A DNA stretch of 64,000 bases from Psychromonas sp. L1A2 (GTDB lineage Bacteria; Pseudomonadota; Gammaproteobacteria; Enterobacterales; Psychromonadaceae), in assembly GCF_009828855.1 (NCBI RefSeq), contig NZ_WUAG01000001.1, positions 1,736,001 through 1,800,000 of the forward strand, given 5' to 3'. Made by a program: the position numbers and the translations under genes. Positions 19,591 to 29,071 of the stretch are shown piece by piece. The stretch's first letter is position 1. Each line of letters starts with the position of its first letter. The notes under the pieces were generated by a model. That model was not told where the DNA came from, searched no databases, and was given only the letters and a program-made list of their open reading frames with translations.

Positions 19591-20331
19591 TTATTGTTGA
19601 TAATAATCTATCGGTAGAATTACTAACCCGACTCCCTCAGAATTCGCATCAACAAAACTTAAATTTGTATACCAATCGCCTACATCAAAACGCTGTCCTG
19701 CTTGTTCATTGACGGTAAAGTCATGGACAAAAGCTTGATGGGTATGACCGTGTATTAAACGTTGTACTCCATGAAACTCCATTAAGCGAGTAACTTCTTG
19801 CTCTGTTACCCCCATCATATTAGTATTTTTATACACTTTTTTAGATTGACTGGCCGTGCGAATTTTCCATCCAATACGTTTACGCAACTTTAACGGTAAA
19901 CAGTTAAATATAAATTGTAATATGGGATTATGAATCACTTTGCGCATACGTTGATAGTTTTTATCGAACAAACAAAGCGTGTCGCCGTGCATAATTAATG
20001 TTTTTGTACCGTACAAATCTATTTCAGTGTGTTCAGGTAACAATGTCATTGAAGCTTGTTTTGCATAATGCTTACCGATCATAAAATCACGGTTACCGTG
20101 TATATAGAATATCTTCGCATTATTCTTTTTAGCAAAACTAGTGAGCTTTTGCGCAACTTCATCCATCAAAGGTGTATGTTCATCATCTCCGATCCATACC
20201 TCAAACATATCACCTAAAATATAAAGTGTTTCTGCATTGGTTGCTTCTTTTTCGAGAAAAGCAAAAAGGGCATCGGTTATATGACGATGATTCTCGCTGA
20301 GATGTAAATCTGCAATGAATAAAGTGCGCAT
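19591..20331 (-). CDS. lpxH: UDP-2,3-diacylglucosamine diphosphatase LpxH
   Basis: LpxH (246 residues) hydrolyses UDP-2,3-diacylglucosamine to lipid X in lipid A synthesis, at the inner face of the inner membrane. It is a dimetal phosphoesterase, and the metal-ligand motifs are intact: ADLHL (residues 7-11), GDMFEVWIGDD (about 40-50), HGNRDF, HGDTLC and HGHTH. It starts five bases after the ppiB stop; ppiB-lpxH is the same gene pair as in E. coli, facing cysS. Confidence 0.95.
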   Translation of the reverse strand: MRTLFIADLHLSENHRHITDALFAFLEKEATNAETLYILGDMFEVWIGDDEHTPLMDEVAQKLTSFAKKNNAKIFYIHGNRDFMIGKHYAKQASMTLLPEHTEIDLYGTKTLIMHGDTLCLFDKNYQRMRKVIHNPILQFIFNCLPLKLRKRIGWKIRTASQSKKVYKNTNMMGVTEQEVTRLMEFHGVQRLIHGHTHQAFVHDFTVNEQAGQRFDVGDWYTNLSFVDANSEGVGLVILPIDYYQQ

Positions 20332-20336
20332 AATAA

Positions 20337-20831
20337 CTACGCTACTGTAACGCTAGTGATAACAACATCATCTAGTGGCACATCTTGATGTACGTAATGT
20401 GCGTTACCTGTTGCAACACCTTTGATTTTATCTACTACATCTTCGCCTGCGGTTACTTTAGCAAATACACAGTAACCCCATCCATCAGTCGTTTCTGATT
20501 TAAAATCTAAGAATTTGTTATCGCCAACATTGATGAAAAATTGTGCTGAAGCTGAATGTGGTTCCATCGTACGAGCCATTGCAACAGAATACTTCACATT
20601 TGATAAACCGTTATTTGCTTCATTTTTAATTGGTTTTTGGCTATCTTTTTCTTCCATACCTGGTGCAAAACCGCCACCTTGAACCATGAAACCATCGATG
20701 ACACGGTGGAAAATGGTATTGTCGTAATGGCCACTTGTTGCATATTTAATAAAGTTAGCAACCGTTTTAGGTGCTTTTTCTTCGTTCATTTCTAATGTGA
20801 TGTCGCCAAAATTTGTATGTAAAGTAATCAT
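20337..20831 (-). CDS. ppiB: Cytoplasmic peptidyl-prolyl cis-trans isomerase B
   Basis: This cyclophilin (164 residues, no signal peptide) catalyses proline isomerisation during protein folding. The active-site motifs [14 protein letters not shown] and [13 protein letters not shown] are clear. It is the first gene of ppiB-lpxH and is divergent from cysS. The 286-base region between them carries a partial copy of the repeat element described at 20871. Confidence 0.96.
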   Translation of the reverse strand: MITLHTNFGDITLEMNEEKAPKTVANFIKYATSGHYDNTIFHRVIDGFMVQGGGFAPGMEEKDSQKPIKNEANNGLSNVKYSVAMARTMEPHSASAQFFINVGDNKFLDFKSETTDGWGYCVFAKVTAGEDVVDKIKGVATGNAHYVHQDVPLDDVVITSVTVA

Positions 20832-20870
20832 TATAAAATCCTATCCTAAAAAGAGCCTTATTGTACCTTA

Positions 20871-20935
20871 ATACCAATGAAATTAAAAAGATGGTCAATC
20901 CTACCTGTTAAAATTAATCGTAATTGAGTGATGAT
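20871..20935 (+). repeat. Partial, diverged end of the 161-bp inverted-repeat element
   Basis: The sequence starts ATACCAATGAAATTAAAAAG and aligns with the end of the copy at 58113, including the inner CTGTTAAAAT (GGTTAAAAT there). The opposite end is not recognisable, so it looks like a decayed half element between ppiB and cysS. The right edge is approximate. Confidence 0.55.
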
Positions 20936-21117
20936 TTTTCAAGGGAAATCGTTAACTTTTGTCTTTCATACTTGGTTAATATTAATTTTGTAGCATAATA
21001 GTTGAGCAGTTGATGCTTTCATTTTATTTAAGCTGTTAATTCACAAATACAAAGCGTGAATTTGTTACTTTAGCAGGTTAGAATAAACCTTTTTACAGTA
21101 ATCGCATTGGATGGAAA

Positions 21118-22515
21118 ATGTTAAAAATATATAACACACTAACCCGTAGTAAAGAACAATTTAAACCCCTTGTTGAAGGCAAAGTGGGGATGTATGTGTG
21201 TGGTGTTACCATTTACGATTATTGTCATATAGGTCATGGCCGTACGTTTGTCGCTTTTGATACCGTTGCGCGTTATTTACGCTTCAGTGGATACGATTTA
21301 AATTTCATTCGTAATATCACCGATGTTGATGACAAAATAATAAAACGTGCAAATGAAAATGGTGAAACTTGCGACCAATTAACCGCTCGATTTACTGATG
21401 CAATGCATGCCGATTTTGATGCATTAAATATGATCAGACCAGATATTGAACCTCGTGTAACTGACCATATGCCTGAAGTCATAGAAATGGTAGAAGCATT
21501 GATTGCTAAAAATCATGCGTATGTTGCTGAATCGGGCGATGTACTTTTCTCTGTTTCATCTTTTCCTGAATATGGTCAATTAAGCGGACAAAATCTAGAA
21601 ATGCTACAAGCTGGATCTCGTGTTGAAGTAGAAGACAGTAAACACGATCCGCTTGATTTTGTTTTATGGAAAATGGCTAAACCTGGTGAACCAGCGTGGT
21701 CATCTCCATGGGGAGAAGGGCGTCCTGGTTGGCATATAGAATGTTCTGCAATGAATAAAAAACACTTAGGTGAAGTCTTTGATATTCATGGTGGCGGTTC
21801 GGACTTAAGCTTCCCACATCATGAAAATGAAATTGCACAGTCATGTTGTGCACATCACGGTCAATACGTTAATACTTGGATGCATTCAGGTATGGTACAA
21901 GTCGATAAAGTTAAAATGTCTAAATCTCTTAATAACTTTTTTACGATTAAAGATGTATTAGATGTGTATGACAGTGAATCAGTGCGTTATTTCTTAATCT
22001 CTGGTCATTACCGTAGCCAATTAAATTACTCTGAAGATAATTTAAAGCAAGCTAGAGCAAGCCTAGAGCGTCTGTACACTGCAATACGCGATGTTGATGT
22101 TACTGACATTACAACGTCAGATGAGACCGTTAAAGAGAGTAAGTTTTATCAAGGTTTTGTTAAAGCAATGGACGATGACTTTAATACACCTGAAGCATTG
22201 GCTGTATTGTTTGACCTTGCTAAAGAGCTTAACCGAGTTAAATCTAACGACGCAGACAAAGCAATACAGTTAGCAAGTATGTTAGTTAAATTTGCTAACG
22301 TACTGGGATTATTAACACAAAACCCCGATCAATTTTTGCAAGGTGATAGTGGCTCAGACGATCAAGCAGCTGAAATAGAAGCGTTAATCGTTCAACGTAA
22401 TACAGCAAGGGCCAATAAAGATTGGGCTAGTGCAGATGATGCACGTGATAAATTAGCGGCGTTAAATGTAGTACTTGAAGATGGTGCTAACGGCACAACT
22501 TGGCGTAAAGTTTAA
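21118..22515 (+). CDS. cysS: Cysteinyl-tRNA synthetase
   Basis: CysRS (465 residues; E. coli 461) charges tRNA-Cys. The class I motifs HIGHGRT (about residues 38-44) and KMSKS (about 267-271) are intact. The zinc ligands of the active site are visible in [14 protein letters not shown] and [11 protein letters not shown]. It is monocistronic and divergent from ppiB, and is followed by a strong terminator. Confidence 0.97.
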   Translation: MLKIYNTLTRSKEQFKPLVEGKVGMYVCGVTIYDYCHIGHGRTFVAFDTVARYLRFSGYDLNFIRNITDVDDKIIKRANENGETCDQLTARFTDAMHADFDALNMIRPDIEPRVTDHMPEVIEMVEALIAKNHAYVAESGDVLFSVSSFPEYGQLSGQNLEMLQAGSRVEVEDSKHDPLDFVLWKMAKPGEPAWSSPWGEGRPGWHIECSAMNKKHLGEVFDIHGGGSDLSFPHHENEIAQSCCAHHGQYVNTWMHSGMVQVDKVKMSKSLNNFFTIKDVLDVYDSESVRYFLISGHYRSQLNYSEDNLKQARASLERLYTAIRDVDVTDITTSDETVKESKFYQGFVKAMDDDFNTPEALAVLFDLAKELNRVKSNDADKAIQLASMLVKFANVLGLLTQNPDQFLQGDSGSDDQAAEIEALIVQRNTARANKDWASADDARDKLAALNVVLEDGANGTTWRKV

Positions 22516-22591
22516 GCTTCAGCTTGAACCTGCCTAGGACACTACCAATTAAGTCCTTGCAATAAGTGACTGTAATAACGGTAAGCCTATA

Positions 22592-22619
22592 AAAAAGGAG
22601 AACAATAGTTCTCCTTTTT
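22592..22619 (+). terminator. Rho-independent terminator of cysS
   Basis: AAAAAGGAGAAC pairs with GTTCTCCTTTTT across a 4-base loop, giving a 12-bp stem ending in T residues. Confidence 0.88.
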
Positions 22620-22659
22620 ACTTTTACTTTTACTTTTAGTTTTAGCTTTAGCTTTTAAT
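22615..22659. repeat. Imperfect TTTTAC/TTTTAG hexamer run
   Basis: About seven copies of a 6-base unit (TTTTAC drifting to TTTTAG and CTTTAG) directly follow the cysS terminator hairpin. It is a low-complexity tract that could lengthen the T-rich tail of the terminator. Confidence 0.65.
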
Positions 22660-22696
22660 TTCTAATGACTACTTTCTAAGTCTCGCTTTAAACGTT

Positions 22697-22876
22697 TCAT
22701 TTATTCTGAATAGTTCGCTTATTTTTAAAGTCTGCTAATACAATTTCCAATGCTTGAATCGTTGTTTCTAGTGGTAATTCATTTTCTTCCAGTAGTTGTA
22801 TTAAATCTACTGCTAGTTTTATTTCATTAGGAGCAGCTTCTAAGCCACTTAATGTTTCTTGTTGGGTATTAGTCAT
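22697..22876 (-). CDS. rsmS: RsmS/YbaM-family small protein
   Basis: This 59-residue protein has a start ATG at 22876 and a TGA stop at 22697. The core NEIKLAVDLIQLLEENELP matches E. coli YbaM (core DDVKLAVDLIVLLEENQIP), renamed RsmS after the regulator of secondary metabolism and exoenzymes in Erwinia. Its start overlaps the end of priC by 8 bases. The pair priC-rsmS is conserved in enterobacteria, which confirms the call. Its biochemical role is not known to me beyond a pleiotropic regulatory effect. Confidence 0.88.
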   Translation of the reverse strand: MTNTQQETLSGLEAAPNEIKLAVDLIQLLEENELPLETTIQALEIVLADFKNKRTIQNK

Positions 22877-23432
22877 TATCTAATGCTTCCATTTTAAACT
22901 CTAAGGATTGTGTAAACTCATTACATTTTTGATAACGTTCTTTGAGTACGCCCACTCTGGTTTTATGTATTTCTTTGTGTGCACTCGTTGCATCTCGATA
23001 AAGGGTATTTTCTTCATCTATCATGGCTAACAACCTTTTTTCATATTGGTATTGGCGTTGTAACTGTTGGTATACTTTTTCTTGCTGTGTGGAGTAGCGT
23101 TTATACAATCCCTCTGCTTTACCTGCATCTAATTGATTAACAATATTTAATAAAGCTGAAAACTGATTAATGAACTTTTCACATTCATAGTTGATAATAG
23201 TATTACCCATCTCTTTGGTAATAACATGTGTTAAATGTTCAAAAGTGGTTTGGATTTGTTGACAGTAACCAGACAAGGTTAAACTACTCGCATTGAATAA
23301 ATGTACTTCAAAACGAAATGACTTATTTTCTGATAAAGTGATTTTATTATCCCATTCCCGACAACGTGAACTCAGCGTTTCCAGTTGTTCAAACAAAGCG
23401 TTTAAATGTTTTAAGTCTATTGACTGAACCAT
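22869..23432 (-). CDS. priC: Primosomal replication protein N'' (PriC)
   Basis: PriC (187 residues; E. coli 175) helps reload the replicative helicase at stalled forks, binding SSB and single-stranded DNA. The protein is helical and basic toward its C-terminus. The middle segment GLYKRYSTQQEKVYQQLQRQ with QYEKRLLAMI matches the family pattern (LxxYHQR-FExRLxxMI type). The call is strengthened by the overlapping rsmS gene downstream. It overlaps the end of the yfcA-like gene by 16 bases, so the three genes are probably one operon. Confidence 0.8.
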   Translation of the reverse strand: MVQSIDLKHLNALFEQLETLSSRCREWDNKITLSENKSFRFEVHLFNASSLTLSGYCQQIQTTFEHLTHVITKEMGNTIINYECEKFINQFSALLNIVNQLDAGKAEGLYKRYSTQQEKVYQQLQRQYQYEKRLLAMIDEENTLYRDATSAHKEIHKTRVGVLKERYQKCNEFTQSLEFKMEALDND

Positions 23433-24199
23433 GCATTATATCCAAGGTTAATAGCCATTATTAACACAATAATAATGAACAATGGGCGAATAAATTTAGC
23501 ACCGAAATAGATAGCTGAATGCGCGCCAATAAAAGCACCTAACATCAAACAGGCACCCATGGTTAAACCGATAAACCAATTGACTTGACCAAAGTAGATG
23601 AAAATTAACAGTGAAACAAAATTACTGGTAAAGTTCATCGCTTTCGCAATACCACTGGATAACAAAATATTCAAACGGTACAAGCGCATATTAGAAATAA
23701 CCCAAAATGCACCAGTACCTGGGCCTGATATGCCATCATAAAAACCTAAAACAAACCCTTGGATTCGTTGTTTAATTCTCAGTAAAGTATTTTGCTCGGG
23801 TAGTACTGAATTATCAATTTCTTTGACTCGACTAAATAAAGTATAAATAGCAGCCGTTAGAATAACCAAAGGTAGAAATTTATTAAGAAATGCCGTTGAA
23901 ATATAATTAACTAAAATTGTGCCACATAATGCGCCAATAAAAGTACTATAAAAACATTGTTTCCAAAATGCGGGATCAAATAATTTTTTCCTAAAATAAG
24001 TGAAAGCAGCGGTGCCTGATGCAAAGCTTGCAGATAGTTTATTTGTGCCTAGGGTTAAGTGTGGCGGTAAACCAACACTTAATAAAGTAGGAACGGTTAG
24101 CATGCCACCACCGCCTACAACGGCATCAATGAATCCTGCTGCTAGCCCTACTAATGCTAATAGCATCCAACTACTTGGATCTAATGCAAACTCAGTCAT
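23417..24199 (-). CDS. yfcA: TauE/SafE family membrane transporter, YfcA-like
   Basis: This 260-residue inner-membrane protein has about eight hydrophobic segments in two repeats. The family (TauE/SafE/TSUP) exports or imports sulfur-containing anions such as sulfite, sulfoacetate or thiosulfate. The two repeat motifs are GFIDAVVGGGGMLTVPTLL near residue 20 and GFYDGISGPGTGAFWVI near residue 152. It begins one base before the dinG stop region ends and overlaps priC. Its substrate cannot be told. Confidence 0.85.
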   Translation of the reverse strand: MTEFALDPSSWMLLALVGLAAGFIDAVVGGGGMLTVPTLLSVGLPPHLTLGTNKLSASFASGTAAFTYFRKKLFDPAFWKQCFYSTFIGALCGTILVNYISTAFLNKFLPLVILTAAIYTLFSRVKEIDNSVLPEQNTLLRIKQRIQGFVLGFYDGISGPGTGAFWVISNMRLYRLNILLSSGIAKAMNFTSNFVSLLIFIYFGQVNWFIGLTMGACLMLGAFIGAHSAIYFGAKFIRPLFIIIVLIMAINLGYNAWFSQ

Positions 24200-24200
24200 T

Positions 24201-26258
24201 TTATTTCTCTACGTTTAAAGCAAAAGGAGGAAGCGCATCAATTAAACTTTTGCCATATCGTTTGGTAATAACTCGCTTATCTAAAATAGTAATTTTTCCT
24301 GTATCTTCTTCTTTACGAATTAATCGACCGCAAGACTGTATTAATTTTTTACTGGCCTCTGGGATAGTTATTTGCATAAAGGGATTACCTCCTTTTGAGG
24401 TTATCCATTCTGCGTGTGCTTCTTCGACGGGTGAGTCTGGGACAGCAAAGGGCAATTTAGTAATCATTAGGTTGGTTAGGTAATGGCCAGGAAGATCTAA
24501 ACCTTCAGCTAAACTACCTGTACCAAATAAGATACTGGTTAATCCTTGATCACAGTTCTTTTTATGCGTTGTGATCATTTTAGTACGGGATGTTTCACCT
24601 TGTACTAACAAAGACGTTGGAAACTTTCGACGTAACTTGTCAGCGGCTAAGTTCATTTGCCAATAAGAAGCAAATAACACTAAATTACCGGCTTTGTCTT
24701 CCACACGTTGGGCAATATTATCGATTAATTCATTATCGAACCCTTTCTCTGTTGGGTCGTACTTCATTTTCGCCACATTTAATGAGATAGCAGGGTAGTC
24801 AAATGGCGACTTTAAGCGTAAGTATTGAGTGCCATCATTGTTTTTTAAACCGGCTTGACGCATAAAGTAATCAAAACTGTTTAATGAGGTTAACGTTGCA
24901 GAGCATAAAATAACGCCAGCGGCTTGTGACCAGAGCATATATTCTAATAAACCACCCACTTCTAATGGGCTAGCACAGAGTGTAAATCCATCATTTTCGT
25001 TATTTATCCATGCAGCAATAGGCGCTTGATTTGTTGCGCGGTCTTTTAATAACATTTTCCATAATGCAGCCAGATTTTCTAAGCGTTGAATATAAAACCC
25101 AGTTTCAATTAAAATGGGTTCAGCATCTGATAACTTAATGCTAGCATCTTTTAATTCTTCAGACGTAATATTAGATAACTTATTAACCGCACTTAAACAT
25201 TTCTTAGTTTCTTCTTTTAAACTAATTAACGCATTAACAATTGGTTGTGGTACTTCACCCATCGAAAAACGGTATTGGTTTGATTTATTGTAATTAGGAG
25301 GATTATTCCTAAAGTATAACTCGATACTTTTTAAGTCATTAACCATTTCGTTAGCACTTTCTAGCATATTAATACCTGGCGTGATGGTCGTTTGACGGTG
25401 TACTACGCGATTAACATGGGTGCTAACTTGTTTAATTTTTTTCAGCCAATCCTGACTGGTTTTAATATTGACATTAGCACTTGAAAAATCACGTGAAATT
25501 TTTGGTAAATGATGTGCTTCGTCTAATACGTAAAAACAAGCATCTGGATCGGGTAAAATAACGCCGCCACCTAATTCTAAATCCGCTAACAATAAAGCAT
25601 GGTTAACCACAATAACGTCTGCTTTGTTGATGTTATCTCGAGCGCGATGAAAAGGGCATTGTCGGTGATTTGCTAATGCTTTTTTACAACTGTGTTTATC
25701 TGAAATGATTTGTTGCCAAATACGTCGAGGAATAGGTGTAGGCCAACTATCTTGATCGCCATTCCATTTTCCATCTAAATAAGCATTTTTTAATTTAGCT
25801 AATAATTCACTATCACCGATTTGTGGTTTTTCAGTAAAAAGTAGCGTTTGTTCAGGATCGTTAGCTTGTAGGTTTAGTAATTTATGTTCACAACAATAAC
25901 GTTGCCTGCCTTTTGCGAGCGTAAAGGTAAATTTATAATCGCTATGCTGAAGAAAGAAAGGAAGTTCTTTACTAATTAGCTGTTCTTGTAATGTAACGGT
26001 AGCCGTTGAAATAACAAGTTTTTTATTGAGTCGTAATGCGACAGGTAAACCCGCTAATATATAAGCCAAAGACTTACCGATACCTGTTCCAGCTTCCGCG
26101 ACTAAAATTCGACGTGACTTATCATAGTTACCCGCTAATACTTTTGCTATTTCGGCAACTAAATAGTTTTGAGCTTTACGCGCTTTAAATTGCGGTAATG
26201 CTTGAGTTATAAGCTCATAATTAGTGCGAATTTCTTTTTTTAGTGAGTCTGAAAGCAT
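24201..26258 (-). CDS. dinG: ATP-dependent DNA helicase DinG
   Basis: DinG is an XPD-like 5'-3' superfamily 2 helicase with an iron-sulfur cluster that resolves R-loops and damaged replication intermediates. Visible motifs: Walker A AEAGTGIGKS (about residues 53-62), the cluster Cys residues (one in RYCCEHK, then the group in HSCKKALANHRQCPFH), DEAHHLP (helicase motif II) and the C-terminal QSCGRLIRKEED. I start it at the ATG at 26258 (685 residues) because this aligns with the E. coli N-terminus; an upstream ATG at 26282 adds eight residues. It runs with yfcA-priC-rsmS on the minus strand. Confidence 0.93.
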   Translation of the reverse strand: MLSDSLKKEIRTNYELITQALPQFKARKAQNYLVAEIAKVLAGNYDKSRRILVAEAGTGIGKSLAYILAGLPVALRLNKKLVISTATVTLQEQLISKELPFFLQHSDYKFTFTLAKGRQRYCCEHKLLNLQANDPEQTLLFTEKPQIGDSELLAKLKNAYLDGKWNGDQDSWPTPIPRRIWQQIISDKHSCKKALANHRQCPFHRARDNINKADVIVVNHALLLADLELGGGVILPDPDACFYVLDEAHHLPKISRDFSSANVNIKTSQDWLKKIKQVSTHVNRVVHRQTTITPGINMLESANEMVNDLKSIELYFRNNPPNYNKSNQYRFSMGEVPQPIVNALISLKEETKKCLSAVNKLSNITSEELKDASIKLSDAEPILIETGFYIQRLENLAALWKMLLKDRATNQAPIAAWINNENDGFTLCASPLEVGGLLEYMLWSQAAGVILCSATLTSLNSFDYFMRQAGLKNNDGTQYLRLKSPFDYPAISLNVAKMKYDPTEKGFDNELIDNIAQRVEDKAGNLVLFASYWQMNLAADKLRRKFPTSLLVQGETSRTKMITTHKKNCDQGLTSILFGTGSLAEGLDLPGHYLTNLMITKLPFAVPDSPVEEAHAEWITSKGGNPFMQITIPEASKKLIQSCGRLIRKEEDTGKITILDKRVITKRYGKSLIDALPPFALNVEK

Positions 26259-26420
26259 AAATTTTTTGTGTTCTCGGTGCATTAACAAGCAGAGTAGTAA
26301 ACTAACAAAAGCAAAAAACCTTTATTTCGGAAGTTTACCAAAATAAAGGTTATTTATCTGCGACAATATCGCTATATGTTATTTCATAAAACAGATTTAC
26401 TGTTTCATGTTGAGCATTTA

Positions 26421-27056
26421 TTACTTAGGTTGTTCTAAGAATAAAACGGCCGCTTCAACACGAGACTTAATCGCTAATTTTTTAAGTAAGCTTTTAACAT
26501 GTACTTTTACAGTGCCTTCTGAAATATTGAGATTTTCAGAAATTTCTTTGTTGCTTAACCCGCGTGAAATTTCTTCCATAATTTGGTTTTCACGACGCGT
26601 TAATGTGGCTATTTTTTCTCTGATATTATTTTCTTGATCCAAACAGTCTAGGTACTGTGTTAGGCCTTCACTTACCACTAATTTACCTTGCTGAATACGG
26701 TGCAAGCTTTCAAGTAAAATTTCAGGATCGGTATCTTTTAATAAATAACCGTCCGCGCCTTGATTAACTAAGGAAATAACATCTTGTTTCGCATCAGATA
26801 CAGTTAAGATAACAATTTTACTAGTAATACCATCATTACGTAACGCTTTAAGCGTTTCTAAACCGGAAACGGCTTTCATGTTTAAATCTAATAACACCAT
26901 GTCTGGATGTTGCTTCTTCACCATACTGACAGCTTCAATGCCATTGGTTGCTTCATCGATAACAACAAAGTTCGGATCAATACTTAATAGTTGTGTAATG
27001 CCTTTACGCATAAGGGGATGGTCATCAACAACAATAACGGTAGATACATTGCTCAT
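26421..27056 (-). CDS. narP: Nitrate/nitrite response regulator, NarP-like
   Basis: This 211-residue regulator has an N-terminal receiver domain (about 1-120) and a C-terminal LuxR-type helix-turn-helix (about 145-205). The acidic pair is DD in VVVDDHPL, the phosphoacceptor is Asp in LLDLNM, and the conserved Thr and Lys appear in ILTVSDA and YLLKDTD. The DNA-binding part reads TRRENQIMEEISRGLSNKEI. It resembles E. coli NarP more than NarL. AAAGGA precedes the ATG. It lies 107 bases after the sensor gene, with moaA and nap genes beyond, so it probably controls nitrate respiration. Confidence 0.9.
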   Translation of the reverse strand: MSNVSTVIVVDDHPLMRKGITQLLSIDPNFVVIDEATNGIEAVSMVKKQHPDMVLLDLNMKAVSGLETLKALRNDGITSKIVILTVSDAKQDVISLVNQGADGYLLKDTDPEILLESLHRIQQGKLVVSEGLTQYLDCLDQENNIREKIATLTRRENQIMEEISRGLSNKEISENLNISEGTVKVHVKSLLKKLAIKSRVEAAVLFLEQPK

Positions 27057-27163
27057 TTGTGATTCCTTTACTGGGTGATAGTTAAATTACATATACTGCT
27101 TAGTATTAATGTAAATTAAAAGTAATAATAAAAGTGAAATATAAATGATTTTTTGGTAAAAAG

Positions 27164-28864
27164 CTAAATTTCAAATATAAGTTTGATTTCTGTACCAATG
27201 GGTAAGTTTTTGATTTCTAATACACCATTAAGTTCATTTGCGCGTTGATTCATAATTTCTATGCCATAGTGATTCTCTTTACCAGGCTTTTCTTCTATTC
27301 CTACGCCATCATCGCAAATAGTAATGATAACTTTTTGTGTGATAAGTTTTTGGTCTATAACCACACAATTAACAACAATATTGTCACAATTTGCATGTTT
27401 CATCGCATTTATTATGGCTTCTCTTATTATTTGTAACAAATGTATGTGTTGATTAGCATGAGTTTGGAAATTAGATTCAAACAAACCCAACTGAATTTTT
27501 GCCGTCGTTTGCTTTTGTAACTGAGATATCATAATTAATACCGCTTCTTTAAAATCAGATACGCTAATATTTAATCTAAAAGTAGATAATAAAGAACGAA
27601 GCTGTACATAAGCATCTGTGACGGCTTCTTTAATATTACTAACTGAACTTTTAATTTGTTCACTGTCTGTATTTGAATCGATTTGACGATTTAAAACAGT
27701 GCATTGAATTTTAAGAAAAGACAGTGCTTGTGCAATAGAGTCATGAAGTTCACGAGCAATAACCCCACGTTCATCCATCAATAATAACTTCTGTTCTTGT
27801 AAACTATATTCTTCTTGATATAAAGCGCGAGCAAGCAAACTACTAAAGCTAACAATAATCGAGGTATTTTCATCTGTTGATACCGTTTGAATATAATTTA
27901 AATAACCATAAGGTTCGCCATTGATAATGATAGGGATACGTTTACAATTTTTATCATCAGTTGCACAGCCATAATCACTGTCTATCTGGACGCCATTAAC
28001 TAACTCTAAACACAACTTGGTTAAAGTAGTCTGTTTTGCTAAAGCATTTAATGCTTCTATGATAATAGGGTGTGTTAATTTAACCGTACTTAATTTTTGG
28101 GAAATATTGAATAGAAATTGAATGCTTTCATTGGCACTTTCTAATTCTGTTTTTTTATCAAATACTTTCTTTTGCATTGCAGCAATTAAAGATTCAAGTT
28201 CGGCTGACATGCTTTTTAAACCAGTGGACAATACTCCAATTTCATTACTATGATCTAAAAACTCAACATTAAAATGGTGGTTAGAAATTGAACTGACATT
28301 GTCTTCTAGTTGGTTTAATGGCGTAACAATATAGCGCCTACAATAAACTAATAAAAATAATGAGATAAGTAATATAAACAAAAATACAACTATTTCAGAA
28401 ATGAAGATAACTGAAGCTTCTTTCTCTAATAAAATATTATATTGTTGAACTGCTAACATAATATTACCAACTAATAGTGCCAGTTTTGCAGATAACTGTT
28501 GGTCAGAAAGTTCTGGAAATTTTTCTTGAAGGGTTAACAACTCAAATTTCAAGTCTGTATTTGCTGTATAGATATGGCTAACATCAAAGAATTTATTTTC
28601 TAATAATTTATTAGCAAGAGTAGGAGAAAATTTATTAAATGAAACAACAATAGCCTCTCTATCAAGCTTCTTTGCATTGATAAAACTTTGAGCTTCATTT
28701 TTAAGCACAACTAAGTTTTTAATTGCCTCTCTATTAATATTTTGACTATGAGTTGTGGTCAGAAAAATAAAGATATGAGACCCTGATATTATCAATATCA
28801 GTAAAGCGATTGTTGTAATCACCTTAGTAATAGAAAGTGAATGAAATAGTAGATTAATTTTCAT
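27164..28864 (-). CDS. narQ: NarQ-like nitrate/nitrite sensor histidine kinase
   Basis: It has 566 residues, the same length as E. coli NarQ. The order is a membrane helix (about 13-33), a periplasmic four-helix domain, a second helix (about 150-172), HAMP (about 173-225), a signalling helix and central Cys-containing module, then the HisKA_3 dimerisation domain with the phospho-His in VIARELHDSIAQAL and an ATPase domain with NAMKHA and CDDGVGI. The N-terminal periplasmic helix reads SQNINREAIKNLVVLKNEAQ. It lacks the GSLRMQSY core of the P-box whose Arg binds nitrate in NarX/NarQ, so the ligand may differ or binding has changed. It is transcribed with narP and divergent from moaA. Confidence 0.85.
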   Translation of the reverse strand: MKINLLFHSLSITKVITTIALLILIISGSHIFIFLTTTHSQNINREAIKNLVVLKNEAQSFINAKKLDREAIVVSFNKFSPTLANKLLENKFFDVSHIYTANTDLKFELLTLQEKFPELSDQQLSAKLALLVGNIMLAVQQYNILLEKEASVIFISEIVVFLFILLISLFLLVYCRRYIVTPLNQLEDNVSSISNHHFNVEFLDHSNEIGVLSTGLKSMSAELESLIAAMQKKVFDKKTELESANESIQFLFNISQKLSTVKLTHPIIIEALNALAKQTTLTKLCLELVNGVQIDSDYGCATDDKNCKRIPIIINGEPYGYLNYIQTVSTDENTSIIVSFSSLLARALYQEEYSLQEQKLLLMDERGVIARELHDSIAQALSFLKIQCTVLNRQIDSNTDSEQIKSSVSNIKEAVTDAYVQLRSLLSTFRLNISVSDFKEAVLIMISQLQKQTTAKIQLGLFESNFQTHANQHIHLLQIIREAIINAMKHANCDNIVVNCVVIDQKLITQKVIITICDDGVGIEEKPGKENHYGIEIMNQRANELNGVLEIKNLPIGTEIKLIFEI

Positions 28865-28940
28865 AAATAGTTAAGAATAATGATTAACATGTTGATTGAG
28901 TTTCCTTTAAAAGGAGGTTTAAGTCATTTATATTTAATTT

Positions 28941-29071
28941 AGCTCCGAGCATATATCGCTAACTTTAACATATTATTTTAAATATGCGATGTATGCCGCT
29001 TAACTTACAACTAGTTAAGAAGGGTAAACCTAGAAATGGGTTTGCCTCCCGTGTTTGGAAAGGAACTGACC
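28941..29071 (+). promoter_or_regulatory. Molybdenum-cofactor (Moco) riboswitch in the moaA leader
   Basis: The leader before moaA carries the family's conserved blocks. It opens with AGCTCCGAGC. A 10-bp stem forms between CATATATCGC (28950-28959) and GCGATGTATG (28986-28995), with one G-U pair. An 8-bp stem GGTAAACC/GGTTTGCC encloses a loop TAGAAATG. It is followed by CTCCCGTGTTTGGAAAGGA, closely like the E. coli moaA leader. The final AAAGGA (29059-29064) is the moaA ribosome-binding site, so cofactor binding could hide it. The in-frame ATG at 29036 lies in the hairpin loop and is not a start codon. Confidence 0.85.

Noticed and set aside
24140-24145. GCTAGC within the yfcA-like gene, and others inside coding regions
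   Set aside because: They are single, lie inside genes and lack the 21-bp partner, so they look like chance occurrences.
29036-29071. N-terminal extension of MoaA from the ATG at 29036
   Set aside because: That codon lies in the loop of the Moco riboswitch hairpin and has no ribosome-binding site; the ATG at 29072 has one and matches the family N-terminus.
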